Part shown: one piece after another, positions 1-6,318 of the stretch
How positions within the stretch are numbered: the first letter of the stretch is position 1
Layout of the letters: every line of letters starts with the position of its first letter
NCBI GenBank assembly: GCA_022776785.1
Contig: JALFHA010000141.1
Location: 1 to 16,820 of the forward strand
Direction: 5' to 3'
DNA length: 16,820 nucleotides
Origin: Clostridiales bacterium
GTDB taxonomy: Bacteria > Bacillota > Clostridia > Christensenellales > Aristaeellaceae
Made by a program: the position numbers and the translations under genes
The notes under the pieces: model-generated
Database searches by the model: none
What the model was told of the DNA's origin: nothing
The model's input: the letters and a program-made list of their open reading frames with translations, nothing else

Positions 1-1
1 C

Positions 2-1267
2 AACCTCATCGCCGCGATGCTCGACAACAGCATCCAGCAGGGCAATCCGCTGGGCATCGACCCGCGCCGCGTGACGTGGAAGCGCTGCATGGACATGAAC
101 GACCGCCAGCTGCGCAGCATCATCGGCGGCCTGGGCGGCAAGGCCAACGGCACGCCGCGCGAGGATGGCTTTGACATCACCACCGCCAGCGAGATCATGG
201 CGACGCTGTGCCTGTCCGACTCCATCGCCGACCTCAAGGCGCGCGTATCGCGCATCGTCGTCGCCCGCACCTACGACGACAAGCCCGTGACCGCTGGGGA
301 CATCCACGCGCAGGGCGCTGTGGCGGCGCTGCTGCGCGACGCGCTGCGCCCCAACCTCGTGCAGACGCTCATCGGCACCCCGGCGTTCGTGCACGGCGGC
401 CCGTTCGCCAACATCGCGCACGGCTGCAACACCGTCATCGCCACCAAGACCGCGCTGCGTCTGGCCGACGTCGTGGTGACGGAGGCGGGCTTCGGCGCCG
501 ACCTGGGCGCGGAGAAGTTCATCGACATCAAGTGCCGCATGGCGGGGCTCCAGCCCGGCGCGATCGTGCTGGTGGCGACCGTGCGCGCGCTCAAGAGCCA
601 CGGCGGCGTGGCCAAGGCCGAGCTGGGCACGGAGAATCTCGAGGCGCTCGAGCGCGGCCTTTCCAACCTGCGCCGCCATCTGCGCAACATCACCGAGGTC
701 TGGGGCGTGCGCCCGGTCGTCGCGCTTAACCGCTTCACCAGCGATACCGACGCGGAGATCGAGCTGGTGAGCCGTGCTGCCGCCGAGGCGGGCGCGAAGG
801 TCGCGCTGTGCGAGGTCTGGGCCAAGGGCGGCGAGGGCGGCCGCGAGCTGGCGCGCATGGTGCTCGACGCGCTCGACCACGCCGAGCCGGAGAAGTTCTC
901 CTTCACCTATCCGGACGAGCTGCCGCTGGCGGACAAGATTCGCGCGGTCGCCACGCGCATCTACGGCGCGAAGGACGTCTCCTTCGCCCCCGCTGCGCTC
1001 AAGACCCTGAAGCAGCTCACCGACGAGGGCTGCGGGAATATGCCCGTGTGCATCGCCAAGACGCAGTATTCCTTCTCCGACGATCCCAAGAAGCTGGGCG
1101 CGCCGGAGGGCTTCACCCTCACCATCCGTCAGGCGCGCGTGAGCGCGGGCGCGGGCTTCGTCGTGGCGCTGGCAGGCGACATCATGACGATGCCCGGCCT
1201 GCCGAAGGTGCCCGCCGCCAACAACATCGACGTGACGGACGACGGCGTGATTACGGGGCTGTTCTGA
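2..1267 (+). CDS. fhs: Formate--tetrahydrofolate ligase, 5'-truncated by window edge
   Basis: Cytoplasmic enzyme that joins formate to tetrahydrofolate using ATP, giving 10-formyl-THF for purine synthesis and, in anaerobes, the methyl branch of the acetyl-CoA pathway. The reading frame is open from base 2 (NLIAAMLDN...), so the gene begins outside the window. About 421 residues are present of a family that is usually near 556, so the N-terminal P-loop region is missing. The second family signature, VATVRALKSHGG, is encoded at 572-607. The C-terminus (PGLPKVPAANNIDV, then GVITGLF) matches the normal family end, so the 3' end is complete. I see no convincing + strand terminator directly after the TGA. 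The nearest strong hairpin, at 1408-1441, has its T-run on the opposite strand. Family identity is secure; the pathway role is inferred from the family. Confidence 0.97.
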   Translation, partial: NLIAAMLDNSIQQGNPLGIDPRRVTWKRCMDMNDRQLRSIIGGLGGKANGTPREDGFDITTASEIMATLCLSDSIADLKARVSRIVVARTYDDKPVTAGDIHAQGAVAALLRDALRPNLVQTLIGTPAFVHGGPFANIAHGCNTVIATKTALRLADVVVTEAGFGADLGAEKFIDIKCRMAGLQPGAIVLVATVRALKSHGGVAKAELGTENLEALERGLSNLRRHLRNITEVWGVRPVVALNRFTSDTDAEIELVSRAAAEAGAKVALCEVWAKGGEGGRELARMVLDALDHAEPEKFSFTYPDELPLADKIRAVATRIYGAKDVSFAPAALKTLKQLTDEGCGNMPVCIAKTQYSFSDDPKKLGAPEGFTLTIRQARVSAGAGFVVALAGDIMTMPGLPKVPAANNIDVTDDGVITGLF

Positions 1268-1398
1268 TTTGAGAAGGCTTCTTTGGGGCTGTTTCTGGCT
1301 TTGCCATCAACTTGTAGTCTACATCCTGCAGGCAATGGTATTTGCCGTGTTTCTCTGCCCGCTGCTGTTTGTAGGGACAGAGAGAAGGATGAAGGAGG

Positions 1399-1441
1399 AA
1401 AAAACACAACGCAGGGCCCGACGGAAGGCGGGCCCTGCGTT
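1399..1441 (-). terminator. Intrinsic terminator for leftward transcription
   Basis: A perfect 13-bp stem (1408-1420 with 1429-1441, arm AACGCAGGGCCCG) has an 8-nt loop. Read on the minus strand it is followed by GTG and then six Ts (the A-run at 1399-1404). There is no T-run on the plus side, so it serves transcripts coming from the right: the antisense RNA of the toxin locus and/or readthrough from bioY. Confidence 0.85.
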
Positions 1442-1480
1442 GCTGCAAGGCGATTCGTATCCAGCAAATAGCAAAGACGC

Positions 1481-1509
1481 TTGTGAAAAATCTGAGAATA
1501 TGGTATGAT
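1481..1509 (+). promoter_or_regulatory. Promoter of the small toxin gene
   Basis: TTGTGA at 1481-1486, a 17-bp spacer and TATGAT at 1504-1509, preceded by TGG, which gives an extended -10. The predicted start is near 1516, at the beginning of the 12-mer GTAGTCAAGAGG that recurs inverted at 1766-1777. The leader to the toxin ATG is about 60 nt. Confidence 0.75.
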
Positions 1510-1575
1510 ACCTCTGTAGTCAAGAGGACTCGTGCGGTTTGCCCCGCTTTCGATACGAAAGAAGGGGGTGATGCT

Positions 1576-1665
1576 ATGAGTGTAAGCGATGCTGTCAGCA
1601 TGATTGGCTGTGTCATATCGCTCATCTCGTTGCTCATCTCGGTCTACCTTTTGGGCCGCAGATAG
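1576..1665 (+). CDS. Small hydrophobic holin-like toxin peptide (type I TA), 29 aa
   Basis: A 29-residue peptide: a short polar N-terminus (MSVSDAVSM), one hydrophobic stretch at about residues 9-26 rich in I, L, V and S, and a basic end (GRR). This is the plan of the putative holin-like/TxpA-type toxins of Bacillota, which act at the membrane. The ribosome site is strong (GAAGGGGGTG at 1561-1570, 5 nt before the ATG). The first ATG, at 1571, is rejected because it reads into TGA after two codons. The gene has its own promoter and faces an opposing promoter at 1778-1806, as in type I toxin-antitoxin loci where an antisense RNA blocks the toxin mRNA. Local GC is clearly below that of the neighbours, which suggests transfer. 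Toxicity is inferred from family resemblance and locus layout. It could also be a membrane peptide with another role. Confidence 0.72.
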   Translation: MSVSDAVSMIGCVISLISLLISVYLLGRR

Positions 1666-1674
1666 GCATAGCAA

Positions 1675-1712
1675 AAGCCGCCGAGTAGCTCACACCTACT
1701 ATGTGGCGGCTT
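1675..1712. terminator. Hairpin downstream of toxin gene, possible bidirectional terminator
   Basis: Stem AAGCCGCC (1675-1682) with GGCGGCTT (1705-1712), plus an inner AGTAG/CTACT pairing. On the minus strand the stem leads into TTTTGC; on the plus strand it leads into the weaker GTGCTTTGCC. It begins 10 nt after the toxin stop codon. It is either a weak terminator or a structural part of the toxin and antitoxin RNAs. Confidence 0.5.
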
Positions 1713-1777
1713 GTGCTTTGCCAGGTAGTCTCCATTTTGCGGGATGACCGCGCGAAGTGCGCTCACCTCTTGACTAC

Positions 1778-1806
1778 ATTCTACACCATTTTGGGCTCCG
1801 CGTCAA
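1778..1806 (-). promoter_or_regulatory. Promoter of the antisense (antitoxin) RNA
   Basis: Read on the minus strand: TTGACG (1801-1806), a 17-bp spacer, then TAGAAT (1778-1783). The predicted start, near 1771, lies within the copy of GTAGTCAAGAGG at 1766-1777. The -35 box lies inside the loop and arm of the plus-strand terminator hairpin at 1795-1816. Confidence 0.7.
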
Positions 1807-1825
1807 TGCGCGGAGCTTATTGTTT
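1795..1825 (+). terminator. Intrinsic terminator of the toxin mRNA
   Basis: A perfect 8-bp stem, GCTCCGCG (1795-1802) and CGCGGAGC (1809-1816), with a 6-nt loop, is followed by TTATTGTTT on the plus strand. It gives a toxin mRNA of about 310 nt. On the minus strand there is no T-run, so it is not an obvious terminator for bioY, whose stop codon is 18 bp to the right. Confidence 0.7.
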
Positions 1826-1834
1826 ACGGAAGGT

Positions 1835-2368
1835 TCAGCTCATCGCCTGCAGCGGCTTGCGCAGGCGCAGCGCGAGGAAGGCGGCGAGCAGAATCTTCAC
1901 CGCGTCGCCCGGCAGGAAGGGCAGCACGCAGTAGCTCAGGCTGGTGGCGAGGTTCAGGCCGGAGATCGCCATGAACCATGCCGTGCCGAACACATAGCAC
2001 ACGATGACGCCGACTGCCATCGACAGGCAGAGCTTGGGGAAGGTGAAGCCGAGGCGGCGGGAGAGCAGGCCCACGATGGCCGCACACAGGATATAGCCGA
2101 TGATGTAGCCGCCCGTCTTGCCAAAAAGCACGGCCGGGCCGCTGCCGAAGCCCGCGAACACCGGCACGCCCACCGCGCCGAGCAGCGCATAGACGGCCAT
2201 AGACAGCGCACCCCACTTCGCGCCGAGCAGCGCGCCGCACAGGTGCACGGCAAAGAGGGCGAGGTTGATGGGGATCATCGGCAGGGGAATCTGAATCTGT
2301 GAGCAGACCGCCGTCAGCGCGGCAAAGAGCGCGGCGAGCACGAGCTGGCGGGTGAGGGTATTGCGCAT
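1835..2368 (-). CDS. bioY: BioY biotin transporter substrate-binding (S) subunit
   Basis: Integral membrane subunit that binds and imports biotin, alone or with the energy-coupling factor module EcfA/A'/T. It is 177 aa, the normal BioY length, and largely hydrophobic with about six membrane segments. Family features seen are an N-terminal LVLAALFAALTAV helix, the IPLPMIPIN loop, the GALLGAKWGALS segment, LGAVGVPVFAGF and the GKTGGYIIGY glycine-rich segment. The ATG at 2368 is chosen because AAAGGAGG lies 8 nt upstream. It is a single-gene unit, divergent from argS, with its own sigma-A promoter and two BirA-like operators, so repression by biotin-bound BirA is likely. No ECF ATPase genes are nearby, so any ECF module would be encoded elsewhere. 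No dedicated terminator follows it, and transcription may run into the antitoxin region as far as 1399. Confidence 0.95.
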   Translation of the reverse strand: MRNTLTRQLVLAALFAALTAVCSQIQIPLPMIPINLALFAVHLCGALLGAKWGALSMAVYALLGAVGVPVFAGFGSGPAVLFGKTGGYIIGYILCAAIVGLLSRRLGFTFPKLCLSMAVGVIVCYVFGTAWFMAISGLNLATSLSYCVLPFLPGDAVKILLAAFLALRLRKPLQAMS

Positions 2369-2382
2369 GGAAGGAGCCTCCT

Positions 2383-2414
2383 TTGTAAACTTAGAAGGGA
2401 AGATTGGTTGACGG
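2383..2414. promoter_or_regulatory. BirA-like biotin operator, proximal
   Basis: Half-sites TTGTAAACT (2383-2391) and GGTTGACGG (2406-2414), separated by 14 bp, fit the family pattern TTGTAAACC-N14 to 16-GGTTTACAA at 13 or 14 of 18 positions. The site covers the predicted bioY transcription start and ends 9 bp before the ribosome site, where BirA bound with biotinyl-AMP would block transcription. Confidence 0.72.
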
Positions 2415-2419
2415 ACAGA

Positions 2420-2448
2420 ATCATACCACGCACGGATACGATTGTCAA
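2420..2448 (-). promoter_or_regulatory. bioY promoter
   Basis: Read on the minus strand: TTGACA (2443-2448), a 17-bp spacer, then TATGAT (2420-2425) with TGG just before it. This is a near-consensus promoter. The -35 box overlaps the distal BirA-like operator, and the start region overlaps the proximal one. Confidence 0.85.
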
Positions 2449-2473
2449 CCGGAAATTGCGCAGAGGTTTACGC
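2442..2473. promoter_or_regulatory. BirA-like biotin operator, distal
   Basis: Half-sites TTGTCAACC (2442-2450) and GGTTTACGC (2465-2473), again 14 bp apart, match the BirA consensus at 15 of 18 positions. The left half overlaps the -35 box of bioY. The site is centred 59 bp from the proximal operator and lies 8 bp upstream of the argS -35 box. Confidence 0.68.
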
Positions 2474-2481
2474 TTTCGGGA

Positions 2482-2510
2482 TTGTGTTTTTTCCCCGTAT
2501 CTGTTACAAT
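2482..2510 (+). promoter_or_regulatory. argS promoter
   Basis: TTGTGT (2482-2487), a 17-bp spacer and TACAAT (2505-2510) with an upstream TG (extended -10). The start near 2517 gives a leader of about 105 nt. The leader contains a GC-rich stem (GTCGGC-AAA-GCCGGC, near 2533-2547) and a T6 run at 2560-2565. I see no T-box sequence in it. Confidence 0.65.
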
Positions 2511-2620
2511 AAACTGCAATCGTTTATCCGGGGTCGGCAAAGCCGGCGTCGGCGTTTGATTTTTTGAGGAGCCGGGACGCGCCTGCGGGCCGCCGCCGGG
2601 ATGAGGAGAGACAACCTGCT

Positions 2621-4342
2621 ATGGATATGAAGAAAAGAATCGCCGAGCGCATCGCGCAGGCGGAGGCGTGCTGCTTCGCCGGCTGCGGCGTGACCTGCGA
2701 TGAGCTGGCGGCCATGCTGGAGATTCCGCCGGAGAAGAAGCTGGGCGACTTTGCGCTGCCGTGCTTCCGCCTGTCCAAAACGCTGCGCAAGGCCCCGCAG
2801 ATGATCGCCTCCGTGCTGGCGGAGAAGCTCAGCTGCGAGGAGATCGACCATGTGGAGGTCGTGGGCGGCTACCTGAACGTGTTCCTGAGCCGCGAGTGCC
2901 TGGCGCGCAGCATCGTCGAGGCGGTGCTCGCCAACCCCGGCCGCTGGGGCGCCAGCGACGTGGGCGCGGGCAAGACCGTGTGCCTTGACTATTCCTCCAT
3001 CAACATCGCCAAGCGCTTCCACATCGGCCACCTCTCCACGACGATGCTGGGCCACAGCCTCAAGCGCATCTACGACTTCAACGGCTACAGGACCGTGGGC
3101 ATCAACCATCTGGGCGACTGGGGCACCCAGTTCGGCAAGATGATCTGTGCCTACAAGAAGTGGGGCAGCCGCGAGGAGGTCGAGCGCGGCGGCGTGCAGG
3201 CGATGGTCGATCTCTATGTCCGCTTCCATCAGGAGGCCGAGCAGAACCCGGCGCTCGAGGATGAGGGCCGTGCGTGGTTCAAGCGCATCGAGGACGGCGA
3301 TCCCGAGGCGATGGAGATCTTCACCTGGTTCAAGGAGGTCACGCTCAAGGACACGCAGCGCGTGTATGACCTGCTGGGCGTGACGTTCGACTCCTACGCG
3401 GGCGAGAGCTTCTATAATGATAAGATGCAGCCCGTCGTGGATGCGCTGCGCGAAAAGGGCCTGCTCACCAAATCGCAGGGCGCGGAGGTCGTCATGCTCG
3501 ACGACTACGGGATGCCGCCCGCTATCGTGCTGCGCAGCGACGGCGCGACGCTCTACATCACCCGCGACCTCGCCGCGGCGTTCTACCGCCACGAGACGTA
3601 TCACTTCGACAAGTGCCTCTACGTCGTCGCCTATCAGCAAAACCTGCACTTCAAGCAGCTCTTCAAAATCCTCGAGCTGATGGGCTGCGACTGGTACAAG
3701 GGCATGGAGCACGTCTCCTTCGGCATGGTCTCCTACGAGGGACGCGCGCTCTCCACGCGTGAGGGCTATGTCGTCTACCTCGAGGATTTGCTCAACAAGG
3801 CGATTGAAAAGGCCCGCGAGATCATCGAGACCAAGAGCCCCAACCTCCCCAACAAGGACGAGGTCGCCCGGCAGGTCGGTGTGGGCGCGGTCGTGTACTT
3901 CGATCTGCACAACGACCGCACCAAGGATATCGACTTCCGCTGGGAGCGCGCCCTCAACTTCGACGGCGAAACCGGCCCCTATGTGCAGTACACCCACGCG
4001 CGCTGCTGCTCCGTGCTGCGCAAGGCGGCTCAGGCGGGTGTGGACGGCGCCGCGCCTGACTACGCCGCGCTCTCCGACGACGAGGCCAGCGACGTGCTGA
4101 TGCTGCTCTCCCGCTTCCCGGAGACGGTGCGCAAGGCGATGGACCAGAGCGAGCCCTCGCTCATCACGCGCCACACGACGCAGCTGGCGCAGGCCTACAA
4201 TAAATACTACTTCGAGCATCGCATCATGGATGAAAGCGACCCGGCGGGTACGGCGGCCAGATTGGCGCTGACGCGCGCCGCGCGCGACGTCATCAAGACC
4301 GGGCTTTACCTCATCGGCGTGGAGGCCCCGGAGCGGATGTAA
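2621..4342 (+). CDS. argS: Arginine--tRNA ligase
   Basis: Class I aminoacyl-tRNA synthetase that charges tRNA-Arg in the cytoplasm. It is 573 aa, within the bacterial ArgRS range. The N-terminal tRNA-binding domain spans roughly residues 1-100. The HIGH motif is intact at 134-137, with the family lysine just upstream (K131 in INIAKRFHIGH). The second catalytic loop reads ALSTREG at 376-382, where many relatives have KMSTRKG. YVQYTHAR at 454-461 opens the anticodon-binding DALR domain, and the end (LIGVEAPERM) is typical. The start at 2621 is chosen because GAGGAGAG lies about 10 nt upstream and the homologous region begins there. An in-frame TTG at 2564 would add 19 charged residues unlike the family. 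It has its own promoter and is divergent from bioY. Confidence 0.96.
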   Translation: MDMKKRIAERIAQAEACCFAGCGVTCDELAAMLEIPPEKKLGDFALPCFRLSKTLRKAPQMIASVLAEKLSCEEIDHVEVVGGYLNVFLSRECLARSIVEAVLANPGRWGASDVGAGKTVCLDYSSINIAKRFHIGHLSTTMLGHSLKRIYDFNGYRTVGINHLGDWGTQFGKMICAYKKWGSREEVERGGVQAMVDLYVRFHQEAEQNPALEDEGRAWFKRIEDGDPEAMEIFTWFKEVTLKDTQRVYDLLGVTFDSYAGESFYNDKMQPVVDALREKGLLTKSQGAEVVMLDDYGMPPAIVLRSDGATLYITRDLAAAFYRHETYHFDKCLYVVAYQQNLHFKQLFKILELMGCDWYKGMEHVSFGMVSYEGRALSTREGYVVYLEDLLNKAIEKAREIIETKSPNLPNKDEVARQVGVGAVVYFDLHNDRTKDIDFRWERALNFDGETGPYVQYTHARCCSVLRKAAQAGVDGAAPDYAALSDDEASDVLMLLSRFPETVRKAMDQSEPSLITRHTTQLAQAYNKYYFEHRIMDESDPAGTAARLALTRAARDVIKTGLYLIGVEAPERM

Positions 4343-4362
4343 GCAAAGGCTGCATGGAGATG

Positions 4363-4733
4363 CGCGAAGCGATGAAGGGGTCAAGGGGTTCGGAATCGGC
4401 GCCGCCGGTGGGACTGGAGTCCACCGCCGCCTGCGGCGGATGAAGGTGGACGGAGCGTCGGAAACCACAAGGAGCATCCTTTGGATGCGACTATGTGCGT
4501 TCCCCGGCGGATGAAGCCGATGGAGAACGGGCGAATAGCCCCGGACTGAAGTCCCTTGGCGGGTTTGGGACCGAAGCCTGCCGCCGCCTGTGGAGGATGA
4601 AGGCAGGCAGAGCGTCTGGAAACGGAAAGGAGCGTTTGCGCGACTATTCCGTTTCTAGGGTCGGCAGCCCAACGTATCCCTTCTTGCGGAGAAATCCTGT
4701 ATAAGCAGTCAGGGAGCGAAGCGTTACCTGACG
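4363..4733 (+). repeat. Structured dispersed repeat, copy A (with nested extra unit)
   Basis: Fills most of the gap between argS and the DUF815 gene. It shares its start (CGCGAAGCGA..., AATCGGCGCCGCC) and its end (GTCAGG hairpin) with copy B at 8311-8580. Helices seen: an outer hairpin TCGGC-g-CCGCC / GGCGG-atgaa-GCCGA (4396-4406 and 4506-4519), whose loop is occupied by a 99-nt insert (4407-4505). The insert holds its own P1 (GTCCACC 4419-4425 / GGTGGAC 4445-4451) and P2/P3 (4460-4503). A second unit follows: P1 4576-4582 / 4602-4608, P2 GAAACGGAA 4619-4627 / TTCCGTTTC 4647-4655. Both units keep AGGA and GACTA as the two sides of an internal loop. GTCAGG...CCTGAC closes the element. No protein is encoded. 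I do not recognise the family. Confidence 0.85.
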
Positions 4734-4812
4734 GGGGCTTTGCACAATAAGGGTTTTGATGCAAAACATCATGAAAAGCCCTCACGCGAAGGATGAAGGG
4801 AAGGAAGCCGGC

Positions 4813-6153
4813 ATGATGGATATTCATGAATTGCGGGAACTGATGATGGACCTTGAGTGCATGACGGCGCTGCGCCATGTGCTGAAGAATCCGGCGATTG
4901 ACGCGCTGTGCAGCCTGCTGTGCCTGTGTGCGCAGGATCAGGCCGATCCGGACGAACTGACCGCCCGCTACTGCGACGTGTACGACGCGTGGCTGACGGC
5001 GCAGAGCAGGGGACGCGGCGGCTTTGCGCGCGAGGCGCTGGAGTCCACGCTCTTTGAGGACAGCCCGGCGGCGACGATCTGCGCGCGGATGGACGCGGGC
5101 GAGCTGCCCTACAGCCTCGTCAGCGCGCTGGCGCACGATCTGGAGGCGCTCGGGCGGCTGACGGCCGTCGATCCGGCGATGCTCGTGCTGCTGTGCGAGC
5201 GCGCGGGAATGCCCGGCAAGACGGCGGCGCGCCTGCCGATGTGGGAGCCCGCCCGCGATGCGGTGGTGTTTGATCCGCGCATCAGCCGGGATATGCTCTC
5301 GCGCGCAGGCGCGCGGCAGGTGGCGGCGTTCTTCCGCAAGCACGGCACGGGGCTGTTCGCCCGGTATCCGGGCTGCACCTGGGTGGGCGAAAGCCCGCGC
5401 TACCCGCTCGGGCTGCGCGGCGTGGCCGAGCCCGACCCCATCCGGCTGGAGGATATGGTGCTCTATGAGCGCGAGCGCGGCGTGCTGGTGGACAACACGC
5501 GCCGCCTGCTCTCGGGCCGTCAGGCGGGCAACATCCTGCTCTACGGCGACAAGGGCACCGGCAAGAGCGCAACCGTCAAGGCGCTGCTCACCCGCTTCTG
5601 GCTGGACGGGCTGCGCATCGTTGAGGTGCCGCTGGCGCACCTGACCAACCTGCCGACGATCTTCGCCATCCTGCGCGAGCAGCCGGGCAAGTTCATCGTC
5701 TTTGTGGATGACCTCGCTTTCGGCGACTCCTGCCCGGAGTACACGGCGCTCAAGACCGTGCTCGAGGGCGGGCTCGAGGCGCGGCCCGCCAACGTCGTCG
5801 TCTACGCGACGAGCAACCGGCGCAACATCGTGCGCCAGCGCTTCTCCGAGCGGCAGGACGACGTGAATGAGCGCGACACGATGGAGGAGAAATTCTCCCT
5901 TGCGGATCGCTTCGATGTGCGGCTCACGTTCCAGTCCCCCTCGCAGGAGGAGTATTTTACCATCGTGCGCGCACTGCTTGACGCGCGCGGCGTCGAATAC
6001 GACTGGGATGCGCTGCTGCCGCGCGCCCGTGCGTGGACGGTCAGCCACAACGGCTGCTCGCCGCGCATCGCCCGGCAGTTCGTCGATTCCATCGAGGGGG
6101 AGACGGGGAGCGCGCAGGCACAGCAGGAGGAGCGGACAGAGGAATCCGTCTAG
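4813..6153 (+). CDS. DUF815-family P-loop ATPase (AAA+-like)
   Basis: A 446-residue cytoplasmic ATPase of the DUF815 family (PF05673), whose cellular role is not settled. The N-terminal half (about 1-200) is helical, with no motif I know. The ATPase core has Walker A GDKGTGKS at 245-252, Walker B FVDD at 297-300, a sensor-1-like YATSNRR at 331-337, and the family segments LEGGLEARPANVVVYATSNRR and EKFSLADRF. The start at 4813 is chosen because AAGGA lies 7 nt upstream; in-frame TTG/ATG codons at 4756 and 4759 lack a ribosome site. It follows repeat copy A, and I see no clear promoter of its own, so it may be read from argS or from within the repeat. Its last bases lie 13 bp before the left inverted-repeat arm of the LytTR cassette. 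ATPase identity is secure; function is unknown. Confidence 0.9.
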   Translation: MMDIHELRELMMDLECMTALRHVLKNPAIDALCSLLCLCAQDQADPDELTARYCDVYDAWLTAQSRGRGGFAREALESTLFEDSPAATICARMDAGELPYSLVSALAHDLEALGRLTAVDPAMLVLLCERAGMPGKTAARLPMWEPARDAVVFDPRISRDMLSRAGARQVAAFFRKHGTGLFARYPGCTWVGESPRYPLGLRGVAEPDPIRLEDMVLYERERGVLVDNTRRLLSGRQAGNILLYGDKGTGKSATVKALLTRFWLDGLRIVEVPLAHLTNLPTIFAILREQPGKFIVFVDDLAFGDSCPEYTALKTVLEGGLEARPANVVVYATSNRRNIVRQRFSERQDDVNERDTMEEKFSLADRFDVRLTFQSPSQEEYFTIVRALLDARGVEYDWDALLPRARAWTVSHNGCSPRIARQFVDSIEGETGSAQAQQEERTEESV

Positions 6154-6166
6154 GAATAATCGGAAT

Positions 6167-6265
6167 AAATCGGCATGATGCCGATTGCGTCACCGACCAA
6201 GTGATGTAAGTCCCGCTGCTTTGCGACCGAGTCCGAAGCTTTGCGGAAGGACTTATATAGTAAAA
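6167..6265 (+). repeat. Left arm of 99-bp inverted repeat around the LytTR-DUF3021 pair
   Basis: By hand alignment, 90 of 99 positions match the reverse complement of 7241-7339. The arm begins with the perfect palindrome ATCGGCATGATGCCGAT and contains the hairpin-forming CATCAC/GTGATG complement. It ends at TATAGTAAAA, which is also the T-run of the DUF3021 terminator read on the other strand. It starts 13 bp after the DUF815 stop codon. Confidence 0.9.
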
Positions 6266-6301
6266 AAGGGGCGCATCCCTGCGCGTGTGCGGGGATGCGC
6301 C
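6262..6301 (-). terminator. Intrinsic terminator of the LytTR-DUF3021 operon
   Basis: A perfect 10-bp stem (GGCGCATCCC at 6270-6279 with 6292-6301) has a 12-nt loop. Read on the minus strand it is followed by CC and six Ts (6262-6267). It lies 17 bp past the DUF3021 stop codon. On the plus strand only TGCTTTT follows, so it may also weakly stop transcripts coming from the DUF815 gene. Confidence 0.88.
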
Positions 6302-6318
6302 TGCTTTTGGGAAGCCTG

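Larger units (their letters stand above)
1399..1771 (-). ncRNA. Candidate antitoxin antisense RNA
   Basis: Predicted from a full minus-strand promoter (TTGACG-N17-TAGAAT, start near 1771) and a strong minus-strand terminator at 1399-1441. A transcript of about 370 nt would cover the whole toxin gene. A shorter form of about 100 nt is possible, ending at the hairpin 1675-1712, whose minus-strand side is followed by TTTT. That shorter form would overlap only the toxin 3' UTR, as in TxpA/RatA-type systems. No coding potential is visible. The existence of the RNA is inference from these signals. Confidence 0.55.

Noticed and set aside
1129..1674. Minus-strand frames of 128 and 181 codons over the fhs end and the toxin locus
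   Set aside because: They cross a terminator hairpin and run antisense to the toxin gene; no ribosome site or family match.
2517..2620. T-box riboswitch upstream of argS
   Set aside because: The leader is only about 100 nt and I find no T-box core sequence.
2504..4477. 657-codon open frame on the minus strand opposite argS
   Set aside because: Antisense shadow of a GC-rich gene; composition rich in R, A, H and L with no family features, while argS on the plus strand is certain.
4363..4733. CRISPR array in the repeat region
   Set aside because: Repeats are few, long, structured and irregularly spaced, with no regular spacers and no cas genes.
4381..6048. 555-codon minus-strand frame over repeat A and the DUF815 gene
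   Set aside because: Crosses a non-coding structured repeat and is antisense to a gene with clear Walker motifs; no homology is seen.
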